Part shown: in pieces, positions 1 to 6,879 of the stretch
How positions within the stretch are numbered: position 1 is the stretch's first letter
Layout: every line of letters begins with the position of its first letter
From: Alphaproteobacteria bacterium
GTDB lineage: Bacteria; Pseudomonadota; Alphaproteobacteria; JABAAW01
DNA length: 13,111 nucleotides
Assembly (NCBI GenBank): GCA_014238625.1
Contig: JABAAS010000020.1
Location: 1 to 13,111, forward strand
Reading direction: 5' to 3'
Program-made: the position numbers and the translations under genes
Notes under the pieces: generated by a model
Database searches by the model: none
What the model was told of the DNA's origin: nothing
Seen by the model: the letters and a program-made list of their open reading frames with translations, nothing else

Positions 1-125
1 GTCTAGGTAGCAAAGGGGGCAGCAAGGGGGGAGGTAGCAAGAGCGATGACGATGCGCCTTCTGGTGCTAAGAAGGGAAGAGCGAAAAAGAGTACTGCTAA
101 GAGCGGCGCCAAGAAGAAGTCTTGA
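1..125 (+). CDS. C-terminal tail of probable TatA (partial, 5' end outside window)
   Basis: An open frame runs from the window edge to a TGA at 123-125. Its roughly 40 visible residues are almost entirely Gly, Ser, Lys and Ala (SKGG-type repeats, then KKGRAKKSTAKSGAKKKS). This is the type of low-complexity basic tail that ends many TatA proteins. The identification rests on position: it ends 83 bases before tatB on the same strand, and tatA-tatB-tatC is a common order. TatA forms the variable-size pore of the twin-arginine export system. The diagnostic N-terminal helix lies outside the window. A tail of ScpB, which often precedes tatA in alphaproteobacteria, is possible but less likely. Confidence 0.5.
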   Translation, partial: LGSKGGSKGGGSKSDDDAPSGAKKGRAKKSTAKSGAKKKS

Positions 126-208
126 CTATAGGCTAGGCTATAGAAAAGGGGGGGGCGCGAAAATGGGGGCGCGGGGTTGTAGATAGAGATTATTTTACGA
201 GGATTTAG

Positions 209-751
209 ATGTTCGACATAGGTTGGCAAGAGTTGCTGGTGTTGGGGGCGGTAGCGATGGTGATTTTTCCACCGAGCGAGTATCCTGAGCTATTGCGCGG
301 GGTTGTTGGTTTGATGCATCGCTTGCGTCGCATGGGCGAGGATGTGCGCGAGGGTATAGACGATTTTTCGCAGAAGCACTTGAGCGAGGAGTTTGAGAGC
401 ATCGAGGGAGCGCGGCGTAGCATTGGCACTTCGTTTGGCGAGACGCAGAAACTGCTTCGTCAATCAGTCGAGAACAAAGACAACTTGATTGCGGATTTAG
501 AGTCACGAGTTGGCAAGGGCAAGGTAGATAGTAAGAGCAAGAGCGAGAAAGCTGGCAAAAAGGTTACTAAGAAGGTTGCCAAAAAGGTTGATAAGAGTTC
601 TGTTAAGAAGGTTGTTAAGAAGATAGAGACTGGCAAAACGCAAGCTCAAAATAAACTCAGCCAACCCGCCAGCAAACCTAGCCGCAAACCCTCCAGTCCA
701 AGCTCTAACCCAAGCTCCAGCCGAAGCTCTAAGCCAAGAGTTGCCTCTTAA
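209..751 (+). CDS. tatB: Sec-independent protein translocase subunit TatB
   Basis: TatB forms, with TatC, the receptor complex that binds twin-arginine signal peptides of folded exported proteins. The 180-residue product begins MFDIGWQELLVLGAVAM, the classic TatB start: a short periplasmic N-terminus and a single membrane helix at about residues 5-22. A Pro-containing hinge (PPSEYPELL) and a charged amphipathic helix follow, to about residue 60. The usual Gly-Pro of the hinge reads Pro-Pro here. After residue 110 the protein becomes a basic low-complexity tail built from KKV-x tetrapeptides, then a Pro/Ser-rich end. The ATG is preceded by ACGAGGA at 197-203, a reasonable ribosome-binding site five bases upstream. 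tatC follows on the same strand. The length is within the family range, but much of the tail is repeat-derived. Confidence 0.92.
   Translation: MFDIGWQELLVLGAVAMVIFPPSEYPELLRGVVGLMHRLRRMGEDVREGIDDFSQKHLSEEFESIEGARRSIGTSFGETQKLLRQSVENKDNLIADLESRVGKGKVDSKSKSEKAGKKVTKKVAKKVDKSSVKKVVKKIETGKTQAQNKLSQPASKPSRKPSSPSSNPSSSRSSKPRVAS
557..622 (+). repeat. 12-bp in-frame tandem repeat in tatB (KKV-x units)
   Basis: Five 12-bp units at 557-568, 569-580, 581-592, 593-604 and 605-616, plus half a unit, encode KKVT, KKVA, KKVD, KSSV, KKVV and KK. The units follow the consensus AAGAAGGTTNNN and the fourth is the most diverged. They make up the basic part of the cytoplasmic tail of TatB. Confidence 0.85.
698..740 (+). 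repeat. 12-bp degenerate tandem repeat at the 3' end of tatB
   Basis: Units CCAAGCTCTAAC (698-709), CCAAGCTCCAGC (710-721) and CGAAGCTCTAAG (722-733) and a partial fourth encode the Ser/Pro-rich C-terminus. The period matches the KKV-x array upstream but the sequence differs, so this is a separate expansion. Confidence 0.75.
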
Positions 752-817
752 ACTGGCTAGCTTTGCTTTAGAGATTAGTATTTTTCGACATTTTTGAAAA
801 TTTTTGAGTATTTTTGC

Positions 818-1558
818 GTGTCTGACAAGCAAGACATATTTTTCCACTTGCGCGAGTTACGCAGGCGATTTTTCTACGCGCTTGTCTTATTTTTTGTGAT
901 TTTCTTAATAGCGTTTTTCTACGCGAAGGAGATATTTAATGTGCTTATGCGCCCACTGACTCTACTTCTGGGCGGAGAGGTTGGCAGGGGTATGATTTAC
1001 ACGGCGATGCAGGAGCAATTTTTGACGGAGATAAAACTGTCGATGTTTACGGCATTGCTTATAGCCCTCCCTCTGATGTGCATTCAGGTATGGATATTTG
1101 TAGCCCCGGGTTTGTATCGTAAGGAGAAGGCGGCGATGTGGCCATTTTTACTTGCGACTCCGTTATTATTTTACTTAGGAGCGAGCTTTGTATATTTTGT
1201 TGTGCTACCAGTAGCTTGGAAGTTTTTTTTAGGCTTTGAGCAAGCTCGCGAGGCTGGTCACTTGGCGATCCGCCTAGAGCCTAAGGTAGGAGAGTATCTA
1301 TCGTTAGTTATGCGATTGATATTAGCATTTGGCATCTGTTTTGAGCTACCGGTGTTACTTATGCTACTAGTTCGAGTGGGCATTACGAGTGCCGAGGCGT
1401 TACGCAAGAAGCGTCGTTATGCTATTTTGATAGCGGTTATTGTAGCGGCGGTTTTGACGCCGCCTGATCCATTTAGCCAGATAGCGTTGGCGCTTCCGAT
1501 AATTTTGCTTTATGAGGCGTCAATTTGGGGAGCGCATTTAATGATGGGCAAAAAATAG
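818..1558 (+). CDS. tatC: Sec-independent protein translocase subunit TatC
   Basis: TatC is the multi-spanning membrane core of the Tat receptor that recognises the twin-arginine motif. Family marks are visible: an N-terminal HLRELRRRFFYALV, the central QVWIFVAPGLYRKEK, a later ELPVLL loop, and near the C-terminus LTPPDPFSQIALALP followed by ILLYE. Six hydrophobic segments are readable, as expected. The GTG at 818 is preferred as start because it yields VSDKQDIFFHLRELRRR, close to the usual short N-terminus; a TTG at 794 would add eight residues. Neither has a strong Shine-Dalgarno, though GAG at 806-808 sits nine bases before the GTG. With that start the protein has 246 residues, a normal length. 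It stops with TAG, 53 bases before serS, and is probably cotranscribed with tatB. Confidence 0.93.
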   Translation: MSDKQDIFFHLRELRRRFFYALVLFFVIFLIAFFYAKEIFNVLMRPLTLLLGGEVGRGMIYTAMQEQFLTEIKLSMFTALLIALPLMCIQVWIFVAPGLYRKEKAAMWPFLLATPLLFYLGASFVYFVVLPVAWKFFLGFEQAREAGHLAIRLEPKVGEYLSLVMRLILAFGICFELPVLLMLLVRVGITSAEALRKKRRYAILIAVIVAAVLTPPDPFSQIALALPIILLYEASIWGAHLMMGKK

Positions 1559-1610
1559 AGTTTAGAGAATAGAATGAATAATTTAGAAACGACTACATGG
1601 AATCAGAGCA

Positions 1611-2906
1611 ATGCATGACATTAAGGAGATAGAGAGGGATCCACAGGCTTTCGATGAGGCGATGCGCAAGCGAGGATTACCTAAGCAGGCGCAAGAGTTA
1701 ATAATGCTTTACAAAAAAATGAAAGGTGGGATTTCTTTACTGGAATCGAGTCTGGCAAAGCGCAATATGGAATCTGAAAAGTTTTCACAGATTTCAAGCA
1801 ATAGTAAAAGCGATGAAAAGAAGGCGATAGTAGTAAAAACCGTGAAAAAGACGAGGCAGGAAATATCAAAACTTAAAGAAGTGACCCATGATATATCATC
1901 GATACTGTTCTACAAATTGTTTCGCCTGCCTAATATGCCAGCGGCGCAGGTACCGGAGGGCGGTGATGAGTGCTCCAATAAGTTTCTCCGCGAGACTGGC
2001 AAGGCACCTGCTTTTAAATTTAAAGCCAGATCGCACGATGAGATAGGGGAGTTATTAGATGGAATGGATTTTCCGCGCGCTGCTAAGGTTGCGGGTGCGC
2101 GTTTTGTTATTCTCTACGATCAAGTTGCGCGCCTAGAGCGCGCTCTTGCGCATTTCATGCTGGACGTCCATAGGCGCGAGTTTGGCTACCGCGAGGTTAA
2201 TATACCGGTTTTAGTGCAGGGTCAAACTCTTGTTGGCTCTGGTCATCTACCGAAGTTTGAAGAGGACTTGTTCAAGACGAATGATGAGAAGAGCCCGCGT
2301 TACCTTATACCTACGGCGGAGACGGTGCTAACGGGGTTGCACGCGACGGAGGTTTTACAAGAGGAGCAATTTCCACTGCGCTATGTCTGCTGGAGTAACT
2401 GCTTTCGCGCGGAGGCTGGTGCTGCGGGCAAGGACACGCGAGGTCTTATCCGCTTGCACCAGTTCTCGAAGGTCGAGCTAGTTAGCTACACTACTCCCGA
2501 TAAATCAGATGCGGAACACGAGCGCATGACGAACTGCGCGGAGGAGATATTGAAACGTTTAGACTTACCTTATCGAGTGATGTTGCTTTGTGCGGGGGAT
2601 ATGGGCTTTTCGGCGCAGAAGACTTACGACCTAGAGGTGTGGCTACCGGAGCAAAGAAAGTATCGCGAGATTTCGAGCTGTTCGAACTGTGGAGCTTTCC
2701 AATCGAGGCGTTTAAAGGTGCGTTACAAGCGCAAAGGCGAGAAGGGGACTTTCTTCCCACACGCGTTAAACGGCTCGGGTTTAGCGATCGGACGCACGAT
2801 GGCGGCGTTGCTAGAGAACTACCAGCAAGCCGATGGTAGCGTTGCCTTACCTGAGGTGTTACACAAATATATGGACGGCGAGAAAAAACTCAACTTAGCA
2901 AAATAG
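1611..2906 (+). CDS. serS: Serine--tRNA ligase
   Basis: Seryl-tRNA synthetase charges tRNA-Ser in the cytoplasm and is a class II enzyme. The start MHDIKEIERDPQAFDEAM matches the family N-terminus, here in the alphaproteobacterial style. Residues about 27-105 form the long Lys/Glu/Ser-rich coiled-coil arm that contacts the long variable arm of tRNA-Ser. The catalytic domain carries TAET (235-238), motif 2 (FRAEAGAAGKDTRGLIRLHQ, 265-284) and motif 3 (NGSGLAIGRTMAALLENYQQ, from 387). The middle of motif 3 has Gly where the more common form has Ala. Length 431 is typical. The arm-coding part (about 1690-1900) is richer in A than the rest of the gene. It follows tatC, as in many alphaproteobacteria. 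surE and pcm, often next in such genomes, are absent here. Confidence 0.97.
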   Translation: MHDIKEIERDPQAFDEAMRKRGLPKQAQELIMLYKKMKGGISLLESSLAKRNMESEKFSQISSNSKSDEKKAIVVKTVKKTRQEISKLKEVTHDISSILFYKLFRLPNMPAAQVPEGGDECSNKFLRETGKAPAFKFKARSHDEIGELLDGMDFPRAAKVAGARFVILYDQVARLERALAHFMLDVHRREFGYREVNIPVLVQGQTLVGSGHLPKFEEDLFKTNDEKSPRYLIPTAETVLTGLHATEVLQEEQFPLRYVCWSNCFRAEAGAAGKDTRGLIRLHQFSKVELVSYTTPDKSDAEHERMTNCAEEILKRLDLPYRVMLLCAGDMGFSAQKTYDLEVWLPEQRKYREISSCSNCGAFQSRRLKVRYKRKGEKGTFFPHALNGSGLAIGRTMAALLENYQQADGSVALPEVLHKYMDGEKKLNLAK

Positions 2907-3038
2907 CTAGAATCTTAGCATTTTTCGTTTTACGAAACGCGCGACAAATTTTCAGCTCTATTGCTTGCGTTGAGGCATTATGTTAAAAAAAGTTTGATAA
3001 CGAGATTACCTTTAGAACCAACCTAGCCTCAGCCCATT

Positions 3039-4226
3039 ATGAGCAACTTTCCCGCGCCACCCTCTGCTATTCCTAGCGCCCGCTCTGTCGTAGCCGCCGC
3101 CTATCGAGTCGCAAGTGGTAATACAAGTGGTAATCTAAGTGGTTATCTAAGCAGCCCCTTATTATTCCTACTATTATTTTTATTTTCGCTTTTGCTTTCT
3201 GGCTGCCAGCAAGGAGGCAAGGTTACGCTACGAGCGGTTTCGCTTGACGATCGTATTGATCGTTACCAGCTACCTGCTGGCACGCATGTTCCGTCTGTTT
3301 CTGGGGGAGTATTTCCTGGCGATAGTGACATAGTAGGCAGCAACTTGCGCGGAGCTGCGGTCTCTGCTCCGCGCCAGAGTTCTGCCTCAACCGAGCTACA
3401 AGCGGAGCAGCAGGCAGCGCCTAGTCGCAGTCACAAGGTAAAGAAGGGAGAGACATTGCTATCGATCGCGCGCAGTTATGGAGTTAATCATAAGGAGCTA
3501 GCGGCGGCGAATGGTTTGAGCAATCCCAATCAGATACGCATAGGTCAGACTCTTTTAATCCCTGGAGCTGGAGGTAGCGGCGATTTTGTTGCTGGCGAGC
3601 GGCGTCATATTGTCAAAAGCGGCGAGACTCTCTACAGCATTGCGCGCAAGTATGGCACTACTGTGCGCAACCTTACGCGAGGCAATCGCATTAAGCGAGC
3701 GGACAAGCTGAACATAGGTCAGCTGCTTATCGTAAATGCGGGAGCGGTCAAGCAGGCATCGGTTAAGACGCAGAGTTCGACTAGTAGCAGTAGCAAGAGT
3801 AGCAAGAGTTCTGGCAAGGCTTTAGCGACAGCTCCTCGGCGCGAGCGCAAGGATTTTTTGCGCCCTTTAGATGGCAAGGTTATCCGCCGTTTTGGCGAGA
3901 AGAGTTTTGGTCAGCATAACAACGGCATCGACATAGGAGCTAGCGCGGGTTCTTCTGTTAGGGCTACGGAGAATGGTATAGTTGTCTATAGCGGTAAGGC
4001 ATTGAAGGGCTTTGGCAATTTGATTTTGGTTCGCCATGCGGACGGCTACTTGAGTGCTTATGGTTACAACCGCAAGAATTTAGTTTCACGAGGCGATAGA
4101 GTTAAGCGCGGACAGACTATAGCGGAGGTTGGCAGTTCTGGCGATGCGCGCAAACCTATGTTGCACTTTGAGTTGCGCAAGAGCTCACAGCCGGTCGATC
4201 CTCTGAAACATTTTTCCAAAAGCTAG
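3039..4226 (+). CDS. Lipoprotein with two LysM domains and a degenerate LytM (M23) domain, NlpD/DipM-like
   Basis: Likely a septal or envelope factor that activates peptidoglycan amidases rather than cutting peptidoglycan itself. An unusually long N-terminal stretch precedes a hydrophobic core and the lipobox LLSGC, with the lipidated Cys at residue 56. Two LysM peptidoglycan-binding domains lie at about 132-176 (HKVKKGETLLSIARSYGV) and 189-232 (HIVKSGETLYSIARKYGT). A Ser/Lys linker leads to a LytM/M23 domain at about 273-391. Compared with active LytM enzymes, the first zinc His is Asn294 in NNGID, the YxH His is Tyr343, and the first His of HxHFE is Met374. Asp298 and His376 remain. E. coli NlpD and Caulobacter DipM are degenerate in a comparable way. 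The start is uncertain because no good ribosome-binding site is seen. Confidence 0.88.
   Translation: MSNFPAPPSAIPSARSVVAAAYRVASGNTSGNLSGYLSSPLLFLLLFLFSLLLSGCQQGGKVTLRAVSLDDRIDRYQLPAGTHVPSVSGGVFPGDSDIVGSNLRGAAVSAPRQSSASTELQAEQQAAPSRSHKVKKGETLLSIARSYGVNHKELAAANGLSNPNQIRIGQTLLIPGAGGSGDFVAGERRHIVKSGETLYSIARKYGTTVRNLTRGNRIKRADKLNIGQLLIVNAGAVKQASVKTQSSTSSSSKSSKSSGKALATAPRRERKDFLRPLDGKVIRRFGEKSFGQHNNGIDIGASAGSSVRATENGIVVYSGKALKGFGNLILVRHADGYLSAYGYNRKNLVSRGDRVKRGQTIAEVGSSGDARKPMLHFELRKSSQPVDPLKHFSKS
3113..3148 (+). repeat. 12-bp in-frame tandem repeat in the leader of the LysM lipoprotein
   Basis: Three units, AAGTGGTAATAC (3113-3124), AAGTGGTAATCT (3125-3136) and AAGTGGTTATCT (3137-3148), with a trace of a fourth. 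They encode SGNTSGNLSGYLS immediately before the hydrophobic core of the signal peptide, which explains its unusually long n-region. Confidence 0.85.
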
Positions 4227-4256
4227 AATAAGCCAGAGTTAGAATAAGCCAGAGCT
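4225..4256 (+). repeat. 16-bp tandem duplication after the LysM lipoprotein gene
   Basis: AGAATAAGCCAGAGTT (4225-4240) is followed directly by AGAATAAGCCAGAGCT (4241-4256), one base different, with a decayed third copy beginning at 4257. The first copy overlaps the last two bases of the TAG stop. The rest of the gap to kdsA is about 50 bases with no clear terminator. Confidence 0.8.
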
Positions 4257-4306
4257 AAAATAATCTAGTCCTCGCTCTATCAAATTTTTCAGTTGCGTTA
4301 TTTTAT

Positions 4307-5176
4307 ATGCCAACCTCCTCGCGCCTACCCCCTTATCGTCCTGCGCACAATCGCCACTTTTCTCTCAATCCGACAATAGAGTTTGGCAACGACTTACCTT
4401 TAGTTTTGCTAGCTGGTCCTTGCGCGTTAGAGAGTGCCTCGCATGCGCTTGAGGTGAGCAGTGCGATAGACGAGATAGCTCGTTCGCGTTCGTTGCCTTG
4501 GGTCTACAAGACTTCGTTTGACAAGGCTAACCGCTCTTCGCTATCGAGCTCTCGCGGTTTAGGTTTAAGTTCGTCGCTAGAGGTTTTTTCGGAGCTAGCT
4601 AGCCGCGGCATTCCGACTATTACGGATGTGCATGAGTCTTGGCAATGCGCGGAGCTATCGAGCGTTGTGAGCATGCTACAGATACCTGCATTTTTATGTC
4701 GTCAGACGGACTTACTAGTAGCTGCGGGCGAGACGGGTTTGTTAGTTAATGTTAAGAAGGGACAGTTTCTCTCGCCATTGGACATGGCTTATGTTGCAGA
4801 GAAACTATCGTTGAGCGGTGCGGGTGGTGTATTACTTTGCGAGCGCGGGACGAGCTTTGGCTATAATCGTTTAGTTGTAGATATGGCTGGCTTATGGACG
4901 ATGGTTCAGAGTGGCTACCCGGTTATTATGGATGTTACGCACTCTGTGCAGCGTCCTGGCGGCGAGGGGGGTAGCAGTGGCGGCGAGCGCGCGCAGATAC
5001 CGGCATTATTGCGAGCTGCTTGTGCGATTGGTGTTGCGGGAGTATTTATTGAGACGCATCCAGATCCGGACAAGGCACCGAGCGATGGCAAGAACATGCT
5101 GCACATAAAGGACTTACCGAGCATTTTAGACATGGCGATGGAGTTTGACGAGCTAGCGAAGAGGGAGGTGCGTTAG
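4307..5176 (+). CDS. kdsA: 3-deoxy-8-phosphooctulonate synthase (Kdo-8-P synthase), metal-dependent type
   Basis: KdsA condenses phosphoenolpyruvate with arabinose 5-phosphate to Kdo-8-phosphate, the precursor of the inner-core sugar of lipopolysaccharide. The 289-residue protein carries AGPCALES (36-43), KTSFDKANRSS (68-78), ITDVHESWQ, FLCRQTDLL (129-137), NVKKGQF and FIETHPDPDKAPSDGKN. The four metal ligands of the metal-dependent class are all present: Cys39, His212, Glu249 and Asp260, with spacings matching those of the Aquifex enzyme. The E. coli type has Asn in place of that Cys. The first 20 residues or so are an extra N-terminal extension. No clear Shine-Dalgarno precedes the ATG. It implies an LPS-bearing Gram-negative cell and sits among other envelope genes. 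Confidence 0.96.
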   Translation: MPTSSRLPPYRPAHNRHFSLNPTIEFGNDLPLVLLAGPCALESASHALEVSSAIDEIARSRSLPWVYKTSFDKANRSSLSSSRGLGLSSSLEVFSELASRGIPTITDVHESWQCAELSSVVSMLQIPAFLCRQTDLLVAAGETGLLVNVKKGQFLSPLDMAYVAEKLSLSGAGGVLLCERGTSFGYNRLVVDMAGLWTMVQSGYPVIMDVTHSVQRPGGEGGSSGGERAQIPALLRAACAIGVAGVFIETHPDPDKAPSDGKNMLHIKDLPSILDMAMEFDELAKREVR

Positions 5177-5202
5177 GCTGGACGAGCTTTTATTAAATAG
5201 TT

Positions 5203-5232
5203 TTGAGCTTTCACGACTTGAGCTTTTATGAT
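5203..5232 (+). repeat. 15-bp tandem duplication across the start of the NlpC/P60 gene
   Basis: TTGAGCTTTCACGAC (5203-5217) is followed by TTGAGCTTTTATGAT (5218-5232), 12 of 15 bases matching. The second copy contains the ATG at 5228, so the leader and start codon may have arisen by local duplication. Confidence 0.6.
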
Positions 5233-6340
5233 TTGCGGTAGACTTTTATCTATTATTTCTTGGCGTAGTTTATGGCGTAGTTTATGGCGTAGTTTATTTC
5301 GTGCGCCTTATAGTTTCAGCGGCGAGCTACCCGATAGGCGACTGCATGCCTATCGTATCAATTCGCCCCATAGCTCTCATAGTGACTTGATAGACGAGCG
5401 TCTTCGCTCGATTTTTACTGACGCGCCATCTTATATGTTTGTTGCGGGCGAGCGGCGATCTATTACTTCAGCGCGCGTCTACTTGCGGAGAGCCCCTAGT
5501 TTTGCGTCGAGCATTGACACGGAGCTTTTTTATGGCAACGAGGTTCGCTGTTTTGCTAGCGATAGGGGCTGGAGCTGGGTTCAGAGCGCTTTAGATGGTT
5601 ATGTTGGCTATGTTCCGAGCGATGTTTTAGGTGAGCTTGCGACTAGTGGCGGGATAGCTAGTAGTATGATAGTTAGTGTTGCGTTTTGCTTATGCTATGA
5701 GGCGGCGGATGTTAAATCGGAGAGTTTTTTAGAACTAGCGATGGGCAGTCGTATATTGGTTGACGAGGATTTTTACGAGAATGGTTTCCTACGCACGCGA
5801 TTATGTGGCAAGTGGGCATACATCAGCGAGCGGCATGTTATTGCGAGTGAGGATTCGGTTGCTAGGGGTTATAACACTAAGGGTGATAACACTAAGGGTT
5901 ATAAAGTTAGGGGTAATAACAAGGACATTGACTTTGTTTCGACGGCGGAGCGTTTTTTAGGCGTTCCGTATTTGTATGGCGGTGGTTGTTATGCGGGCAT
6001 TGATTGTTCGGCTTTACTGCAGACGGCGATGAGCTTGCATGGAATAGATTGCCCGCGCGATGCGGACATGCAGGAGGGTCTTTCGGGGCAGGGAGGGGTA
6101 GGAGGCTCTTTAGGCATCACGGACAGCGCGAGCGTAGATAGGGCGATGAGCGACTTACGACGAGGCGATTTAATTTTTTGGAATCGTCATGTTGGCATTA
6201 TGTTGGATGGAGAGTATTTTTTGCATGCGAACGCGGGTTTTATGGAAGTTTCGCGCGAGCTATTGAGCGATGCTCGAGCGCGTATTATGGACATAGAGGG
6301 AGAGATTCGCACGATACGGCGATTGGATAGAATAGGCTAG
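5228..6340 (+). CDS. SH3 and NlpC/P60 (C40) family peptidoglycan peptidase
   Basis: A predicted cysteine peptidase that cuts peptide stems of peptidoglycan. The C-terminal NlpC/P60 domain (about 235-370) shows FLGVPYLYGGGCYAGIDCSA, with catalytic Cys260 in DCSAL, His321 in RHVGIM and His333 in FLHAN as the likely third residue. Two SH3-like segments precede it, at about 82-134 (ending DGYVGYVPSDVL) and about 148-205. This is the arrangement of the SH3-NlpC/P60 family common in alphaproteobacteria. No proper signal peptide is seen; the N-terminus is three WRSL tetrapeptides from a DNA repeat. The linker between SH3 and catalytic parts (213-229) is also repeat-derived. Only a weak GAG precedes the ATG. 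It stops with TAG and is followed by a long non-coding stretch. Confidence 0.88.
   Translation: MICGRLLSIISWRSLWRSLWRSLFRAPYSFSGELPDRRLHAYRINSPHSSHSDLIDERLRSIFTDAPSYMFVAGERRSITSARVYLRRAPSFASSIDTELFYGNEVRCFASDRGWSWVQSALDGYVGYVPSDVLGELATSGGIASSMIVSVAFCLCYEAADVKSESFLELAMGSRILVDEDFYENGFLRTRLCGKWAYISERHVIASEDSVARGYNTKGDNTKGYKVRGNNKDIDFVSTAERFLGVPYLYGGGCYAGIDCSALLQTAMSLHGIDCPRDADMQEGLSGQGGVGGSLGITDSASVDRAMSDLRRGDLIFWNRHVGIMLDGEYFLHANAGFMEVSRELLSDARARIMDIEGEIRTIRRLDRIG
5261..5296 (+). repeat. Perfect 12-bp x3 tandem repeat near the 5' end of the NlpC/P60 gene
   Basis: Three identical copies of TGGCGTAGTTTA (5261-5272, 5273-5284, 5285-5296) encode WRSL three times. Perfect identity points to recent expansion or an array still prone to slippage. 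Confidence 0.95.
5867..5911 (+). repeat. 15-bp tandem repeat in the linker of the NlpC/P60 protein
   Basis: Units GGTTATAACACTAAG (5867-5881), GGTGATAACACTAAG (5882-5896) and GGTTATAAAGTTAGG (5897-5911), then a partial unit from 5912, encode GYNTK, GDNTK, GYKVR and GNNK. The array lies exactly between the SH3-like and catalytic domains. Confidence 0.88.
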
Positions 6341-6357
6341 AGCACTAGAGAGGGGCA

Positions 6358-6590
6358 GAGGACGAGTCTTCCTTGTAGGCACAGAATTAAGAGATGTTAA
6401 ACAAATAGGGAGCGCGAGGGACGAGTCCCTCGCAAAAAAGCCCTATGCAATAAGGGACTCGTCCCTGCTTGCTACGGCACGCTTAAAATTGCTTAAAAGT
6501 GCGCGAGACGAGTCTCTGCTTGCAATGCGCTAAAGCACGCAGTGCTAAAGCACGGCTTGCCCGTGCGCAACTCGATTTAGCACATTATAG
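6358..6590 (-). repeat. Mosaic hairpin repeat, copy C (inverted relative to A and B)
   Basis: This non-coding stretch just beyond the NlpC/P60 stop shares ordered blocks with the reverse complements of repeats A and B. They are GAGGACGAGTCTTCC plus AGGCACA (6358-6382); GATGTTAA, then a hairpin, then GCAAAAAAGCCC (about 6394-6443); GCACGCTTAAAATTGCTTAA (6477-6496); an A/T-poor run matching the CACGG/CCGTG hairpin (6550-6566); and GCGCAAC. Its hairpin GCGAGGGACGAGTCCCTCGC (6414-6433, 9-bp stem, loop GA) sits where A and B carry the G6-CTTAAG-C6 palindrome. An ATAGGG/CCCTAT pair (6405-6410, 6441-6446) encloses it, and an inverted copy of its core lies at 6453-6466. Confidence 0.75.
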
Positions 6591-6820
6591 TTATTATTAA
6601 TTTATACTTATTCTACTATAAGCAGTTGCAAGAGGTTTAAAACGATTATAGAGCAGATTATGGGGCAATTATTCTGCTTATTGAGAGACTTTTAGATTAC
6701 ATGTAGCGATTAGCAATCACAAAAAAGTGATTAGTTATCACGCTTTTGTGAATAGACAATCTAGTTTGAGTTGCGCGATATTATGGATTGTCTTCCTACT
6801 AACGAGGACGAACCAAAGAG
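6591..6820. other. AT-rich stretch without a gene; possible non-coding RNA body
   Basis: No convincing protein is seen on either strand; the short open frames here lack family features. Several hairpins can be drawn: AGCAGA (6652-6657) with TCTGCT (about 6673-6678), AATCAC-A6-GTGATT (about 6715-6732), and a GTCTTCCT...AGGA...AGAC arrangement at about 6789-6821. The stretch ends directly in a strong terminator. TTATGGGG (6658-6665) could also pair with CCCCATAA (6843-6850) inside the terminator loop. A transcript from near 6600 would be about 260 bases. No promoter is clear. It does not match the signatures I know for tmRNA, RNase P RNA or SRP RNA. Confidence 0.3.
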
Positions 6821-6866
6821 ACCCCTGCGCTATCTCTCCCCTCCCCATAAGCGCGGGGGTTTTTTT
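6821..6866 (+). terminator. Rho-independent terminator
   Basis: ACCCCTGCGCT (6821-6831) pairs with AGCGCGGGGGT (6850-6860) in an 11-bp stem with one T-G wobble and an 18-base loop, followed by seven Ts (6860-6866). On the minus strand the stem is preceded by As rather than followed by Ts, so it terminates plus-strand transcripts. The nearest plus-strand gene ends 480 bases upstream. This suggests a long 3' end of the NlpC/P60 message or a separate small RNA. Confidence 0.8.
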
Positions 6867-6879
6867 ATTTAAAGAAGCC

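Noticed and set aside
126..143. Hairpin CTATAG...CTATAG between the TatA-like tail and tatB as a terminator
   Set aside because: The stem is only six pairs, each arm is itself a palindrome, and no T-run follows; the tat genes are expected to be cotranscribed.
503..847. Minus-strand open frame of 114 residues opposite tatB and the start of tatC
   Set aside because: It is a shadow of the low-complexity tatB tail; the product has no family features and no ribosome-binding site.
2923..2937. Hairpin TTTCGT-TTT-ACGAAA after serS as a terminator
   Set aside because: Six mostly A/T pairs with no T-run downstream; stability is too low to call.
3113..3148. Start of the LysM lipoprotein downstream of the 12-bp repeat
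   Set aside because: No in-frame ATG exists between the array and the hydrophobic core, and the possible GTG has no ribosome-binding site, so the ATG at 3039 was kept with reservations.
6591..6866. tmRNA, RNase P RNA, SRP RNA or 6S RNA
   Set aside because: No tRNA-like TTCGA arm and no conserved RNase P or SRP core was found. No 6S-type long closing helix could be drawn with confidence.
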